DNA of 64,000 bases from Acidiluteibacter sp963716125 (GTDB taxonomy: Bacteria > Bacteroidota > Bacteroidia > Flavobacteriales_E > Vicingaceae). This document shows, piece by piece, positions 51,683 through 60,701 of the stretch. Position 1 is the stretch's first letter, and each line of letters begins with the position of its first letter. The stretch covers positions 2,232,001 through 2,296,000 of the forward strand of contig OY970294.1 in the NCBI GenBank assembly GCA_963716125.1, given 5' to 3'. The notes beneath the pieces are model-generated. The model was not told the DNA's origin. It did not search any database and was given only the letters and a program-made list of their open reading frames with translations. The translations under genes were made by a program, and so were the position numbers.

Positions 51683-52657
51683 ATGTTTAATTCTCAACCA
51701 AAACAATGGATTCTTTCTTTTAATAAAAAGTCACTAAGACTAATAATCTTCGTAACTGAACAATGCAATTTTCGTTGTGTTTATTGCTACGAAGATTTTA
51801 AAATTGGCAAAATTGAAGATGATGTCTTAGAGGGAATATATAATTATTTAGAAAAGAAAATTCCTGAACTTAGTATATTGCAAGTGAGTTTTTTTGGTGG
51901 TGAACCCTTGATGAATAAAAAAGCAATTTATGATATATCGTCATTTGCAAAAAAAATGTGCGAAGAAAATAATGTGGTTTATTGGGGTGATATAACTACG
52001 AATGGTTATAGTTTAGATTTTAAAACATTTGAAAAGTTGTTTTTATTAAATCTAAAAACCTATCAGGTTACTTTAGATGGTTCAAAAGAAACTCATGATA
52101 AACTTAGACCTGCGATTAATGGGAAAAGCACTTTCGATAAAATCCTTAATAATCTTTTAGATATTAAAAAAAGTGAGATTAAAGCATATATTATGATTCG
52201 GCTAAATGTTTCTGATCAGAATTATGATTCAGTTTTAGAATTTATTACTGAATATGGAGTCTTATTTGCTTTTGATAAAAGATTTGTAATGCATTTTCAT
52301 CCAATCTTTGGGATGGATAATCTTAAATTATCAAATCTTACAGAAAAAGTTGCTCATTTAAAAGAAGTTGCTGCTAAATATGGTCTAATTTCTGATAATA
52401 CTTATGAAGAAGGAGTTTGTTATGCATCAAAAGCAAATAATTATGTTATTAGAGCAAATGGTAAATTGCAAAAGTGTACAGTTGCATTAAACGATGAAAT
52501 TAATAATATTGGTCGAATTACTCCTGAAGGAGAAATGATTATTGATGAAGTTAAACTAAAAAAATGGATACATGCAGAAGACAAAGGCTGTCCTTTACAA
52601 TCATTAAAAATGGAAAAACTTGCTGTTCCATACGAAAATGCAGGAAAATATGTATAA
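51683..52657 (+). CDS. Radical SAM peptide-modifying enzyme with degenerate SPASM-like domain
   Basis: 324 residues. The radical SAM cluster motif is C28-x3-C32-x2-C35 (QCNFRCVYC) and the SAM-binding GGEP is at 72-75. The C-terminal part begins like a SPASM domain (C246, then G260 and C265). At the usual C-x2-C-x5-C-x3-C, however, the spacing is kept while the residues are S307, M310, P316 and A320. C303 may be a ligand, and the protein stops four residues later, without the final Cys. It is short for SPASM enzymes. It presumably binds one auxiliary cluster or none and modifies the two upstream precursors. The S41 protease gene overlaps its 3' end. Confidence 0.8.
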   Translation: MFNSQPKQWILSFNKKSLRLIIFVTEQCNFRCVYCYEDFKIGKIEDDVLEGIYNYLEKKIPELSILQVSFFGGEPLMNKKAIYDISSFAKKMCEENNVVYWGDITTNGYSLDFKTFEKLFLLNLKTYQVTLDGSKETHDKLRPAINGKSTFDKILNNLLDIKKSEIKAYIMIRLNVSDQNYDSVLEFITEYGVLFAFDKRFVMHFHPIFGMDNLKLSNLTEKVAHLKEVAAKYGLISDNTYEEGVCYASKANNYVIRANGKLQKCTVALNDEINNIGRITPEGEMIIDEVKLKKWIHAEDKGCPLQSLKMEKLAVPYENAGKYV

Positions 52658-53958
52658 CACTATTTTTATTATTTAATTTTCAATTCGGTTATGCTCAAAA
52701 TTATAATCTTCAAGATCGTATTTCAGATTTAAGTTTTCTTTGGGAGTCTGCAAGAAATAATTTTCCTTTATTTCAGACTGAAAGAGATATACAACAATGG
52801 GATTCTATTTATTATCAGTATATCATAAAAGAAATTAATTCCAATGATGATGGTTATTCTCATTATCAGAGATTAAATGAGTTTTATGCCTTTCTTAACG
52901 AGGCACATGCTGATATTCAACCACCAAAAAATATAAAACAAAAAATTAGTTATCCTAAGCTCCATATCAAAGCTTTTGATAAAAAAATATTTGTTGTAAA
53001 TTCATCTAAACTATTTGCTAAAAAGATACCGATTGGATCTGAAATTTTATCAATAAGTGGTATGGACGTTAAACAATTTTTAAATGACAGTGTATTTCCA
53101 TTTATATCTGCTTCTACAGAACAACAATTGTGGAATTTAGGTGTTTATAAAGCTTTGTTTGGGAAGAAGGGATCAATTGTTCAGATTAAAATTAAAACTC
53201 CCTCAGGTATTACAAAAAAATTTGATGTAAGCCGCACAATTGACACAACAGGTGCAGTAAAGATTGTTAAGCCTTGGGTAGCATTTCGATCTGAAATAAT
53301 CAATAATATTGTATATTTAAAATTAAATACTTTTAATGATACGGCTATTATTGAAGAAGTTGATAGTTTTTTAAAAATGAATAAAGAAATTAAAGGAGTA
53401 ATACTTGACATACGCGAGAATGGGGGAGGAAGCAGCACAATTGGTTTAGAAGTTCTAAAACGATTTACTAAAAAAAATATACCTGAGCTCCATTGGACAA
53501 CTAAAATGAATATTTCATTGTTTAAAAACTACCTGGAAATTGATAGCAATAATATTTCAAATTTTAAATATGATGGATGGTATAATTGGAAGTTAGATAC
53601 AATACTCAAAGACACAATACAAAATGATTTTAAGGGAAATGTTTACAGTGGACCATTAATAGTTTTAATAAGTTCATCTACTGTTTCAGCGGCAGAAGAT
53701 TTTTTAATATATCTAGATCAAGTAAGAAAGTATACTAAAATAGGTCAAATTACAGCCGGATCTACTGGAGAAAGTTTATATTTTGATTTAAAAACTGGTG
53801 GAATTGCTCGCATACCTTCAGTCCATGTTACCACTCCAAATGATAAGGAATATGTAAGAAAAGGTATAAAACCTGATATTCAGGTTATCCCTACATTACA
53901 AGAATATTTAAATAATATTGATCCTGTTTTGAATGAAGCAGTTAAACTTCTTAAGTGA
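52564..53958 (+). CDS. Exported S41-family protease
   Basis: 464 residues if ATG 52564 is used; this overlaps the radical SAM gene by 94 bases and puts a 29-residue basic stretch before the hydrophobic ITLFLLFNFQFGYAQ. No in-frame ATG gives an ordinary signal peptide, and ATA 52648 would be needed otherwise. The mature part has an N-terminal domain with NEAHADIQPP (His near 115) and a core with VILDIRENGGGSS, then STVSAAEDFL (Ser near 374). The usual catalytic Lys of CtpA is absent, since the segment reads IGQITAGSTGES. That Ser/His layout resembles the nisin-resistance protein rather than CtpA. It acts outside the cytoplasm. Maturation of, or immunity to, the adjacent peptides is inferred. 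Confidence 0.78.
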   Translation: MDTCRRQRLSFTIIKNGKTCCSIRKCRKICITLFLLFNFQFGYAQNYNLQDRISDLSFLWESARNNFPLFQTERDIQQWDSIYYQYIIKEINSNDDGYSHYQRLNEFYAFLNEAHADIQPPKNIKQKISYPKLHIKAFDKKIFVVNSSKLFAKKIPIGSEILSISGMDVKQFLNDSVFPFISASTEQQLWNLGVYKALFGKKGSIVQIKIKTPSGITKKFDVSRTIDTTGAVKIVKPWVAFRSEIINNIVYLKLNTFNDTAIIEEVDSFLKMNKEIKGVILDIRENGGGSSTIGLEVLKRFTKKNIPELHWTTKMNISLFKNYLEIDSNNISNFKYDGWYNWKLDTILKDTIQNDFKGNVYSGPLIVLISSSTVSAAEDFLIYLDQVRKYTKIGQITAGSTGESLYFDLKTGGIARIPSVHVTTPNDKEYVRKGIKPDIQVIPTLQEYLNNIDPVLNEAVKLLK

Positions 53959-54093
53959 TAATATACAATCTTTCAATTTTAAACATAATAATAGACCTAA
54001 AACCAAAATAGGTAAAGTTGTGATAATGCGGAGTTCTAGCTATAACAAATATCAGTCAGCGATAATTTTATTGTTTTATAAAGTGACAAAAAA

Positions 54094-54122
54094 AATGCCC
54101 TAATAATAGTAGGGCATTTTAC
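54094..54122 (+). terminator. Bidirectional intrinsic terminator after the RiPP operon
   Basis: AAAATGCCCT (54094-54103) pairs perfectly with AGGGCATTTT (54113-54122) around a 9-base loop, with A and T runs on either side. It closes the precursor-radical SAM-protease transcript. Confidence 0.85.
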
Positions 54123-54720
54123 TAACGCCGATGCGAAACCAAAGGAACTCTAAATAATGTAAATAGAACCCTTTTAAACCGCCGCAGGCATTATTGCGAT
54201 AAATTGAAAACCCAAACACATTGGGCTGGCATGAAATAAAGAACCAACCGCCACGAAGTAGGGGATGGAGGCATAAATTGAAAATAAACTGCATAATAAT
54301 AAGATTTAAGGTGAATAATTAAAAAGCATGATGCCGGCAACCGACTTGCAACCAAAGCAAATGCAAACGCCAATGAAGCTGCCCTTTGGGATACCAACGA
54401 ACGAAATGAAAACCAAACTCATCGGTAAGAAAAGCAATATAAAACCAAGACTTAGGAAAGCAGGAAATACGAAATGTGAACCATGTGTACATAATAAAAA
54501 GATTTAAATGAACCCCGAGCTAAGTGCCAAGGAAAGCGTTTCCACATGGTTGGAGGAAGGCAAATGCAAGGGGCAAGGCACTTTACGGAGCGATGGCAAA
54601 GGGGCGAGCTAAATTGCCTTGATTTATATACCCTTGTCATTTCCCTTATCAACAACCATAAATTTGCTGCAACTTGAATACGATCTAAACCAACGAAATC
54701 ATAATTGTTGATTTTAATCA
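54123..54720 (+). other. Structured-looking non-coding region, GC above its surroundings
   Basis: About 600 bases without a convincing gene. It opens with ACTAACGCCGATGCGAAACC, and contains purine-rich runs (AGGCAAATGCAAGGGGCAAGG) and repeated words AACCAAA and GATTTAA. Short frames on the minus strand have odd composition and no motif; I take them as spurious. It may be a repeat or RNA element, but I cannot name it. Confidence 0.4.
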
Positions 54721-54721
54721 T

Positions 54722-55845
54722 TTCTAGATATTATGTTAAATAACGAGATGTAAAAGAGCGTTGGCATGAAAAAACAGCGGGACGGCGGTGGCGTGAATTT
54801 GTGGCTAAAACGAATAGTCCGCCTGAGGCGCGATCCTTGGATTAGTTTTGTTCCGCCTTAGCGGAACAGCGGTGCGATAGCAGCGCAAGCCACAAAGAGA
54901 GCGAAGAAGCATTGTTTTTTCTTGATTTTTTTGTTTCTTTTTCTCCCGATAGTTATCGGGAAAGGAAAAAAGAAAAATAAATAATAGTTTCAATATAAGG
55001 CTATTATTTATTAGAATTTCTCGAAGCTTTAGCTGAGTAAACAAGGCTAGTTCTGCTGAGCGTCAGCCGAAGTATGACCGATTTTTTAAATTAAAACAAT
55101 CTCGCTTAATCAATGCTCATAGTTTAAACACTAATTCAGTATAAATTGAAATCAAAAAAAAGCGAGGGAAAAAGCAAATGTGTTTGAAATCTTTTTGGGG
55201 AGCTTAAGCGTTGGCAAAGATGAAAACTTATTTGATTAGCGTTGGCAGAAAAACCTTAGAGCGGCCTTGCTTCGCCGTAGCGATAAACTTCATTTTTATA
55301 AACGAGTATTTGCTTCGCAGAGGCAAGCAAAAAGAAAATCAAATCAATTTGAGCGGTTATTTATCCCGATATAAGTTTTGTAAGCTTTTCTCAAAAAGAA
55401 AAGCAACAAAAACCATATTCGGGAAGACATAACGACTAATTATAGGACAGAAGTAAACGAATGTTCTTCATTTTATTCTTAGAAGAAGCGTGGATTTGTC
55501 CGCGATCGCTGAAGCTTTATGCGGAGGCGCTGCGAGCTATTTACTTGGCTGATAAGAGCCAAGTAAATGAAGTTTTAGAATTTGTTGCTGTGCTGAAAAG
55601 CAAAGCTTACAATTACTTAAACGGAATGCAGACATCCGCCTGAGGCGGATAGTTGACAAAAGAGATTCTAGGTTGGGTTGTGAGCCGCTGTGTTTCGCTG
55701 AAGCACGTAAATATCTTAACATAATAGCTGTCGTTATTGTACAGAGTACTGTCCAAGAACTGCTATTATGTGTAAATAGCCGAAATACGGCTATTACGAG
55801 ATTTACTACTTTTGTCCTATAATTAATATTATGTTAAATAGAATA
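54722..55845. repeat. Composite repeat region with inverted-repeat-bounded element (55434-55826)
   Basis: The region starts and ends with TTATGTTAAATA. Hairpins TCCGCCTGAGGCG and CGGAACAGCGG/CCGCCTTAGCGG occur in the first half. From 55434 a unit begins ACATAACGACTAATTATAGG and is mirrored at 55798-55826 by TTTTGTCCTATAATTAATAT plus TATGT. Within it, 55583-55815 matches 39629-39870, including the ACATCCGCCTGAGGCGGATA hairpin and CATAATAGC...GCTATTATG. No gene. Small frames here are read through repeats. Confidence 0.6.
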
Positions 55846-55895
55846 TTTCTAAACCCTACTATTCCTTCAATATACCTCTTCAAAAAAGGTTTAAT

Positions 55896-56053
55896 TTACT
55901 GTTTAGAATACAAAGTATTTTGAACTCTTTGTTTGTACTGATATAGTGTGCACATTTTATGAACTTTAAACTGTCTGTAAAAATTAGACATATTTCTAAA
56001 GCCACACATCATCGCAATATCTATCAATTGTAAGTTTTTATTAAGAAATTGAT
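55896..56053 (-). pseudogene. Fragment of an AraC-family regulator, C-terminal helix-turn-helix
   Basis: The minus strand encodes LQLIDIAMMCGFRNMSNFYR and then QFKVHKMCTLYQYKQRVQ to a stop at 55896-55898. This is the second HTH of an AraC-type regulator (IA..CGF.N.SNF.RQFK). The 5' part is missing: the frame merges with the end of the outer-membrane-like gene whose stop is at 56054. It is a relic. Confidence 0.75.
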
Positions 56054-57007
56054 TTAAAATCCTATACCTAGCCTTATCCCTAGATAAAAACGTTTAAATC
56101 CGTCTTCTATATATAATTGCGGAGAAATTACCATATACTTATTTAAAGGTTTGCTTAAACTGAATCTAAATGTATTTTCGTCAAATAAATCACCTTGTCT
56201 AGAAATAAGATAACCCAACTCTACACCAAATAGATGCTCACTTCCACGTTTTTTTAAAAGGTTAAAACGATACCCTACATTTAAAAAGGTATTGATATTC
56301 ATTTTTCTATTACTTAAAAAATCGTACATTAAATTAGCTGAAACATATCCATTGTGTGTCACCAATCCTTTTTTAAAGAAAGTGATATCTGCTGTAAATG
56401 TTATATCCACCAAACTAGTGTTCTTTAATAAACTAGCACCTGTACCAACATTTAAACCTATAAAATCAGAAGTTGAATTTTTAGTATTTTTCTCTGGTAT
56501 TTTAGTCACTTTACTATCTATACATTGGTAGTAAAGCGATTGGGATACAATTGATTTTTCAGGCAATGAATCAAATACAGTTTGCAAGCAATCAGCAATA
56601 GAAATATTTGAAATTGAATTTAAATTATTGGTTGAAATGATTATTCGTAAACCCTTATAAACCAAAACAGCTTCATCTCTAATGCCAGTATTCACCAACT
56701 CAGATTCATTCATTAAAAATACTTTCTTTGAATTACCATCTTCTATGGTTAGCAAGCTATCATCAGTATAAGTAACTATTTCAGATTTATCTATTTGTAA
56801 TTCATCTAAAATATTAGGAATTTGTGCCTGAAACCTTTTTATAATTACTAGAGCATCATTATTCTCGTTAAGAGCAGCATAATCTTCTATTTCAATAATT
56901 ACCTTTACTCTATTTTCAATGAAGATAATGACAGAGTCAGGGATTTGTTGAGCTATTCCAAATAGTGGCAATAAAGCCATGGAAAAATAAACGAATATTT
57001 TTTTCAT
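56054..57007 (-). CDS. Hypothetical outer-membrane-like protein downstream of an anti-sigma factor
   Basis: 317 residues with a signal peptide (FVYFSMALLPLFGIAQQIPD). The N-terminal half is a soluble domain with no recognised motif; the C-terminal half (from about 185) has alternating-residue beta strands and ends FYLGIRLGIGF, an outer-membrane sorting end. It is the last gene of a three-gene operon, 15 bases after the anti-sigma gene. The target function is unknown; it could be the output or signal input of the sigma system. Confidence 0.75.
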   Translation of the reverse strand: MKKIFVYFSMALLPLFGIAQQIPDSVIIFIENRVKVIIEIEDYAALNENNDALVIIKRFQAQIPNILDELQIDKSEIVTYTDDSLLTIEDGNSKKVFLMNESELVNTGIRDEAVLVYKGLRIIISTNNLNSISNISIADCLQTVFDSLPEKSIVSQSLYYQCIDSKVTKIPEKNTKNSTSDFIGLNVGTGASLLKNTSLVDITFTADITFFKKGLVTHNGYVSANLMYDFLSNRKMNINTFLNVGYRFNLLKKRGSEHLFGVELGYLISRQGDLFDENTFRFSLSKPLNKYMVISPQLYIEDGFKRFYLGIRLGIGF

Positions 57008-57022
57008 AAGTATATTATTTAA

Positions 57023-57646
57023 TTATTGATTTGAAGCGAATGAGTTTATTCTGAATTTCATACTTTCAGATTCGGGATTAGTTACTTTCGTCGTATTGTA
57101 AACTGGATAAATCTTATTGTAAAGTTGGTTTATATCACTAATCGCAATACTTTTTACAATATGGTTATCTAAAGTATCTAGTTTATTATTTTCTGATAGA
57201 TATGGTTGATCTTTTATAATTATAGTATCCTTTAAATACACATATTGAGTAGATTGTATTTTAATTTCGTTATTAACTATTTCGCTTTGAAGCTGTTGTA
57301 ATTGTTTAATATCTGATTCAAAACATAACAATTGTTGATTTTTAATTTCTAGTTGATTAAAATTGGTTGAATAATTTTGTTTCAACTCTATTAATTGAAT
57401 TGCTAATCGATTTATTTCTTTATGATGCTGTTTTTGCATAAAGTATAAAATACTCGAGAATCCTATAAGCAATAAAATAACAGCTGCCGCAGCAAAAATC
57501 CATTTCTTCTTACTTTTATTCTCACTTAAATTTTTATGTATAGCAGACCATACATATGGTTTTGAATGTTCTATTTGCTTCGCAAAAGAATCATTATTTC
57601 TAGCCAATTTCTCCCTAAGGAAATTATCAAAATCTGTTGGTTCCAT
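57023..57646 (-). CDS. Membrane-anchored anti-sigma factor-like protein
   Basis: 207 residues. A cytoplasmic N-terminus (MEPTDFDNFLREKLARNNDS, about 45 residues) is followed by one TM helix (IFAAAAVILLLIGFSSILYFM) and a periplasmic region with a coiled coil (LAIQLIELKQNYSTNFNQLE). It lacks the Zn-binding ZAS motif. Size, topology and the 20-base overlap with the ECF sigma gene support an anti-sigma role. Confidence 0.72.
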   Translation of the reverse strand: MEPTDFDNFLREKLARNNDSFAKQIEHSKPYVWSAIHKNLSENKSKKKWIFAAAAVILLLIGFSSILYFMQKQHHKEINRLAIQLIELKQNYSTNFNQLEIKNQQLLCFESDIKQLQQLQSEIVNNEIKIQSTQYVYLKDTIIIKDQPYLSENNKLDTLDNHIVKSIAISDINQLYNKIYPVYNTTKVTNPESESMKFRINSFASNQ

Positions 57647-58193
57647 AAGCTGTTTCTTTATTTATACTGTTCATTAGACTCATTCTTGCCTTCTTTAATT
57701 GTGTCTTTGATGTGTTTTCACTTATATTTAATAAGCTCGATATTTCTTTATGAGAAAATCCTTCAATCGCATAAAGATTAAAAATAGTTCTATAGCCCGT
57801 TGGCAACTTTTCTATCATTTTTAATAGGTCTGAAGCTTGCATTAGATCCAAACTATTAGGTGTTGAATCTGAAATTTCAATTGAATTTAAATCACTATTA
57901 AAGTCAATTTTATTTCGCTTATTCAGCAATCGAATTGATTCATTAATTAAAATGGTTCTAATCCATCTACCTAGACTACCTTTCCCTTGATATGTAAAAG
58001 ATTTAAGACTTTTAAATATTTTAGTGAAACTTAAAATTATAGCATCTTCTGCATCTTGATGATTACTCAAGTATCGAATTGATATCAAATAGAGCTCTTT
58101 GTAGTAATTATCATACAAGGTCTCTTGAGCATGCCTATTGTTCACAATGCAATGTTTAATTAAAATTTCTTCGTTTAAGATCAATTCTTTCAA
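57627..58193 (-). CDS. ECF-family RNA polymerase sigma factor
   Basis: 188 residues. Region 2 has YDNYYKELYLISIRYLSNHQ and DAEDAIILSFTKIFKSLKSF; region 4 has LPTGYRTIFNLYAIEGFSHK and EISSLLNISENTSKTQLKKA. It directs transcription of an extracytoplasmic regulon and probably of its own operon. The anti-sigma gene overlaps its end. A TAAATTTG -7 element on the minus strand lies just upstream (58207-58214). Confidence 0.93.
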   Translation of the reverse strand: MKELILNEEILIKHCIVNNRHAQETLYDNYYKELYLISIRYLSNHQDAEDAIILSFTKIFKSLKSFTYQGKGSLGRWIRTILINESIRLLNKRNKIDFNSDLNSIEISDSTPNSLDLMQASDLLKMIEKLPTGYRTIFNLYAIEGFSHKEISSLLNISENTSKTQLKKARMSLMNSINKETAYGTNRF

Positions 58194-58206
58194 TTGGATG
58201 AGCTTT

Positions 58207-58214
58207 CAAATTTA
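58207..58214 (-). promoter_or_regulatory. -7 promoter element of the sigma-factor operon
   Basis: On the minus strand TAAATTTG, 13 bases before the ATG at 58193, fits the TAnnTTTG consensus. A clear -33 element is not evident. Confidence 0.45.
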
Positions 58215-58449
58215 GAACCTTTTAAGTATTGAATGGGTTGTCTGAAATTTTTGATTTATTTAATTTTATTTTCAATATTATGAATATTAAATAATTATAA
58301 TTGAAATAAATCTAATAGGATTAAAATAAAACAAGCATTGAAATTAAAGTTGAATTTTTTTAAAACAATTCTATAAGTTAAAAAATTACTGAATACAATA
58401 TCCTATTGCTAAGTTAAAAGCTATTTTAGTTTAAAGAAATTGATTTTCT

Positions 58450-58457
58450 TATTTTTG
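58450..58457 (+). promoter_or_regulatory. -7 promoter element of the beta-barrel gene
   Basis: TATTTTTG fits TAnnTTTG, 26 bases before ATG 58484. The 5' leader is short. Confidence 0.45.
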
Positions 58458-58483
58458 AAATTAATTATAACCAAAAACTAAGA

Positions 58484-59317
58484 ATGAAATTAAAGACTTT
58501 ATACCTATTTATTTTTTTAACTTCACTCCTTCCCTTTGCTAAAAGTCAAGGAGCTTATAATTATATGGATGAGCAAATTGATACAACTAAGTTTTTTGTA
58601 GGCATTAATTTAGGAGCTTATTTTGCTAATTCTGAATCAGCTAGATTTTACTCAGGTACACCCAATGTAACTCCTTATGGTATTGATTACATACTTTCTA
58701 ATCCTAGAAACCAAGCTACTTTTCGTAATTATTTTGGCAATCCTCCTTTTAGAGTTGTAGAATACCCTAATAATCCATCATATAACACATCTTTAGAAAT
58801 AGGTTTGCATGCAGGTTATAGAATCAATAAAATATTTTCTCTTTTCCTCGATTTTAACACTACTCAATTAGATTACAAACAAGCATTTACAATAGAAAAT
58901 AAGAATTATAACAACAATAAACCTGGCCCTAATTATGAGCAAATCCCAATTTTTGGTGAAGAAAATAGGTTTTATATCAACTTGGGTCCCCAAATCAACT
59001 TTTATAGCAGTGGTAATTCTACTGCTTATTTGTCTGCTTTTGCCAATGCGACCAATGTGAATTTAAAACGAAATTATATAGTGATTGATAATCAGGAATA
59101 TGAAATATTTCACCAAGACATTTACCAAACCGCCCAAAGAGTTGGTGGTACAGGTTATGGCGGCGGTGGCGGATTAGGCTTCAAATTTCACCTAACCAAT
59201 ACTATATTAGCTGATTTATATTATAATTTCTATTTTGTAGAAGTCAATCTGAATGAAAATTTTAGATCAAGATCGATTCAGAATGCTTTGGGTGTTCGAA
59301 TTCTTTGGACGAAGTAA
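58484..59317 (+). CDS. Outer-membrane beta-barrel protein
   Basis: 277 residues with a signal peptide (LYLFIFLTSLLPFAKSQGAY) and porin-like strands (TKFFVGINLGAYFAN, LEIGLHAGYRINKIFSLFLD), a Gly-rich loop (RVGGTGYGGGGGLGF) and C-terminal QNALGVRILWTK. Divergently transcribed from the ECF sigma operon, with about 290 bases between, so it may belong to its regulon. Function unknown. Confidence 0.8.
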   Translation: MKLKTLYLFIFLTSLLPFAKSQGAYNYMDEQIDTTKFFVGINLGAYFANSESARFYSGTPNVTPYGIDYILSNPRNQATFRNYFGNPPFRVVEYPNNPSYNTSLEIGLHAGYRINKIFSLFLDFNTTQLDYKQAFTIENKNYNNNKPGPNYEQIPIFGEENRFYINLGPQINFYSSGNSTAYLSAFANATNVNLKRNYIVIDNQEYEIFHQDIYQTAQRVGGTGYGGGGGLGFKFHLTNTILADLYYNFYFVEVNLNENFRSRSIQNALGVRILWTK

Positions 59318-59350
59318 ACATGAATTTGGAATTATTGTTGTCCCATAAAT

Positions 59351-59506
59351 TTACCAACTACCACCTGCTCCTCCACCACCAAAAGAGCCTCCTCCATATC
59401 CTCCAAATCCATTACCTGAGTATGAGTGAAAACTTCCTACTGCGGCGGCTCCTATAACTGTTCCACCGGAATTTATTGCATTCCAATTTTTAGTTAAAAA
59501 TCCCAT
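59351..59506 (-). pseudogene. Gly-rich C-terminal tail of a TPM-domain (YgcG-like) protein
   Basis: A 51-residue frame ends FGGYGGGSFGGGGAGGSW, the characteristic tail of TPM-domain membrane proteins. There is no ribosome binding site and the rest of the gene is missing; the upstream frame extends without a start and without TPM similarity. Probably a deletion remnant beside the IS-like element. Confidence 0.5.
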
Positions 59507-59643
59507 AATTCCAATGTTCTTATACAATTTACTGCAATCTATCTTAAAAGTATATAATATGAAATTAAGGGTTAATGGACAAAATGGTTGATAAAAGCTC
59601 TTGAAAACCTTTTCCTGATTAGCTTTGGAGCTAATGAAAGGTT

Positions 59644-60557
59644 ATGAATAAAAAAAATGCAAAAATTGTGCAAAGACATTTACTCGAAAATATGGTGTTC
59701 GACTCGGAAAACAGCGATATAAATGCTTGCACTGTAACACTTATTTTACTGGAGGAAATATCATTACTCCTGAGAAGATTTGGGATGAATACACAAAAGG
59801 AAAGCAGACGTACAAACAACTAGCTGAGAAATATCAGTGCTCCATAAAAACTATTCAGCGTAAAATAGATTTGATTGAAGTAGACATTCCTAAAAAATAT
59901 CCTAGAAAAGTAGTGGTACTGATGGATACTACTTATTGGGGCAGAAATTTTGGTTTGATGCTATTTAAAGATGCCTATACAAAAGAAAATTTACTTAAAT
60001 ACTATGTTAGATCGGAGAGCAATTATTTATACAAAAAAGGAATTGTTGAACTAATAAGACTAGGTTACGAAGTTTTAGGTATTGTTTGTGATGGTAGACG
60101 CGGATTAATGCAGCTATTCGATGATATCCCGGTTCAAATGTGTCAATTTCATCAAGTTGCTATAATAAGGAGATATATAACTAAAAACCCTAAAATACAA
60201 GCATCTATCGAGTTAAAAGAACTTGTTAGTATTTTAAAAAAGACAGATAAAGAGTCTTTTAAAGGAGGTTTAGATTTGTGGTTTGAAAAATGGGATTCTT
60301 TTTTAAAGGAACGGACAATTAATCTAGAAACAGGTAAAAGTTATTATACTCATAAACGGCTTAGAAGTGCTTGTAGGAGTTTAAAAACAAATCTCAAATG
60401 GCTATTTACTTGGTATGAATACTATGAATTAAATATACCAAACACAACTAATTCAATTGATGGACATTTTTCAGATTTGAAGAACAAAATGAGAAATCAC
60501 AATGGTTTATCAAAAGCAAGAAAAATCAAATTTATAGATGAGTTTTTGAAGGCATAA
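59644..60557 (+). mobile_element. IS256-like transposase (variant Zn-binding type), possible frameshifted
   Basis: A zinc-ribbon N-terminus (CKNCAKTF and KCLHCNTYF) leads into a helix-turn-helix (TYKQLAEKYQCSIKTIQRKI) and a catalytic region with LMDTTYWGRNFGLMLFKDA, IVCDGRRGLMQLFDDIPVQM and CQFHQ. The third acidic residue seems to be Asp, in NSIDGHFSDLKNK, rather than Glu. The only ATG giving the zinc ribbon (59644) is separated from it by A8 at 59650-59657, one base off frame, so expression needs -1 slippage or the gene has a frameshift. A 5' end GACAAAATGGTT starts at 59578; the right end is not certain (candidates near 60615 or 60745). Confidence 0.7.
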
Positions 60558-60701
60558 AGGCTTCTAAAAATAATCAAGAGACTTATAAAAGCCTCTTGAT
60601 TTGACATTTTTGTCAGCCATCAAATATATCCCTTGCTTGGTTGCTCTCCAGCAGAGCCTAACTCCGTTTTATTTGATAAATTAAAAGTAAATTAAATAAG
60701 T

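Noticed and set aside
54191..55643. Short frames in both directions through the repeat region, including a Phe/Lys-rich one at 54805-55044
   Set aside because: All run through hairpins and low-complexity runs, with no ribosome binding site, motif or conservation pattern.
54722..55845. Chromosomal integron cassette array
   Set aside because: Box order recalls attC, but no integrase, no recognisable cassette genes and atypical lengths; kept only as a hypothesis in the findings.
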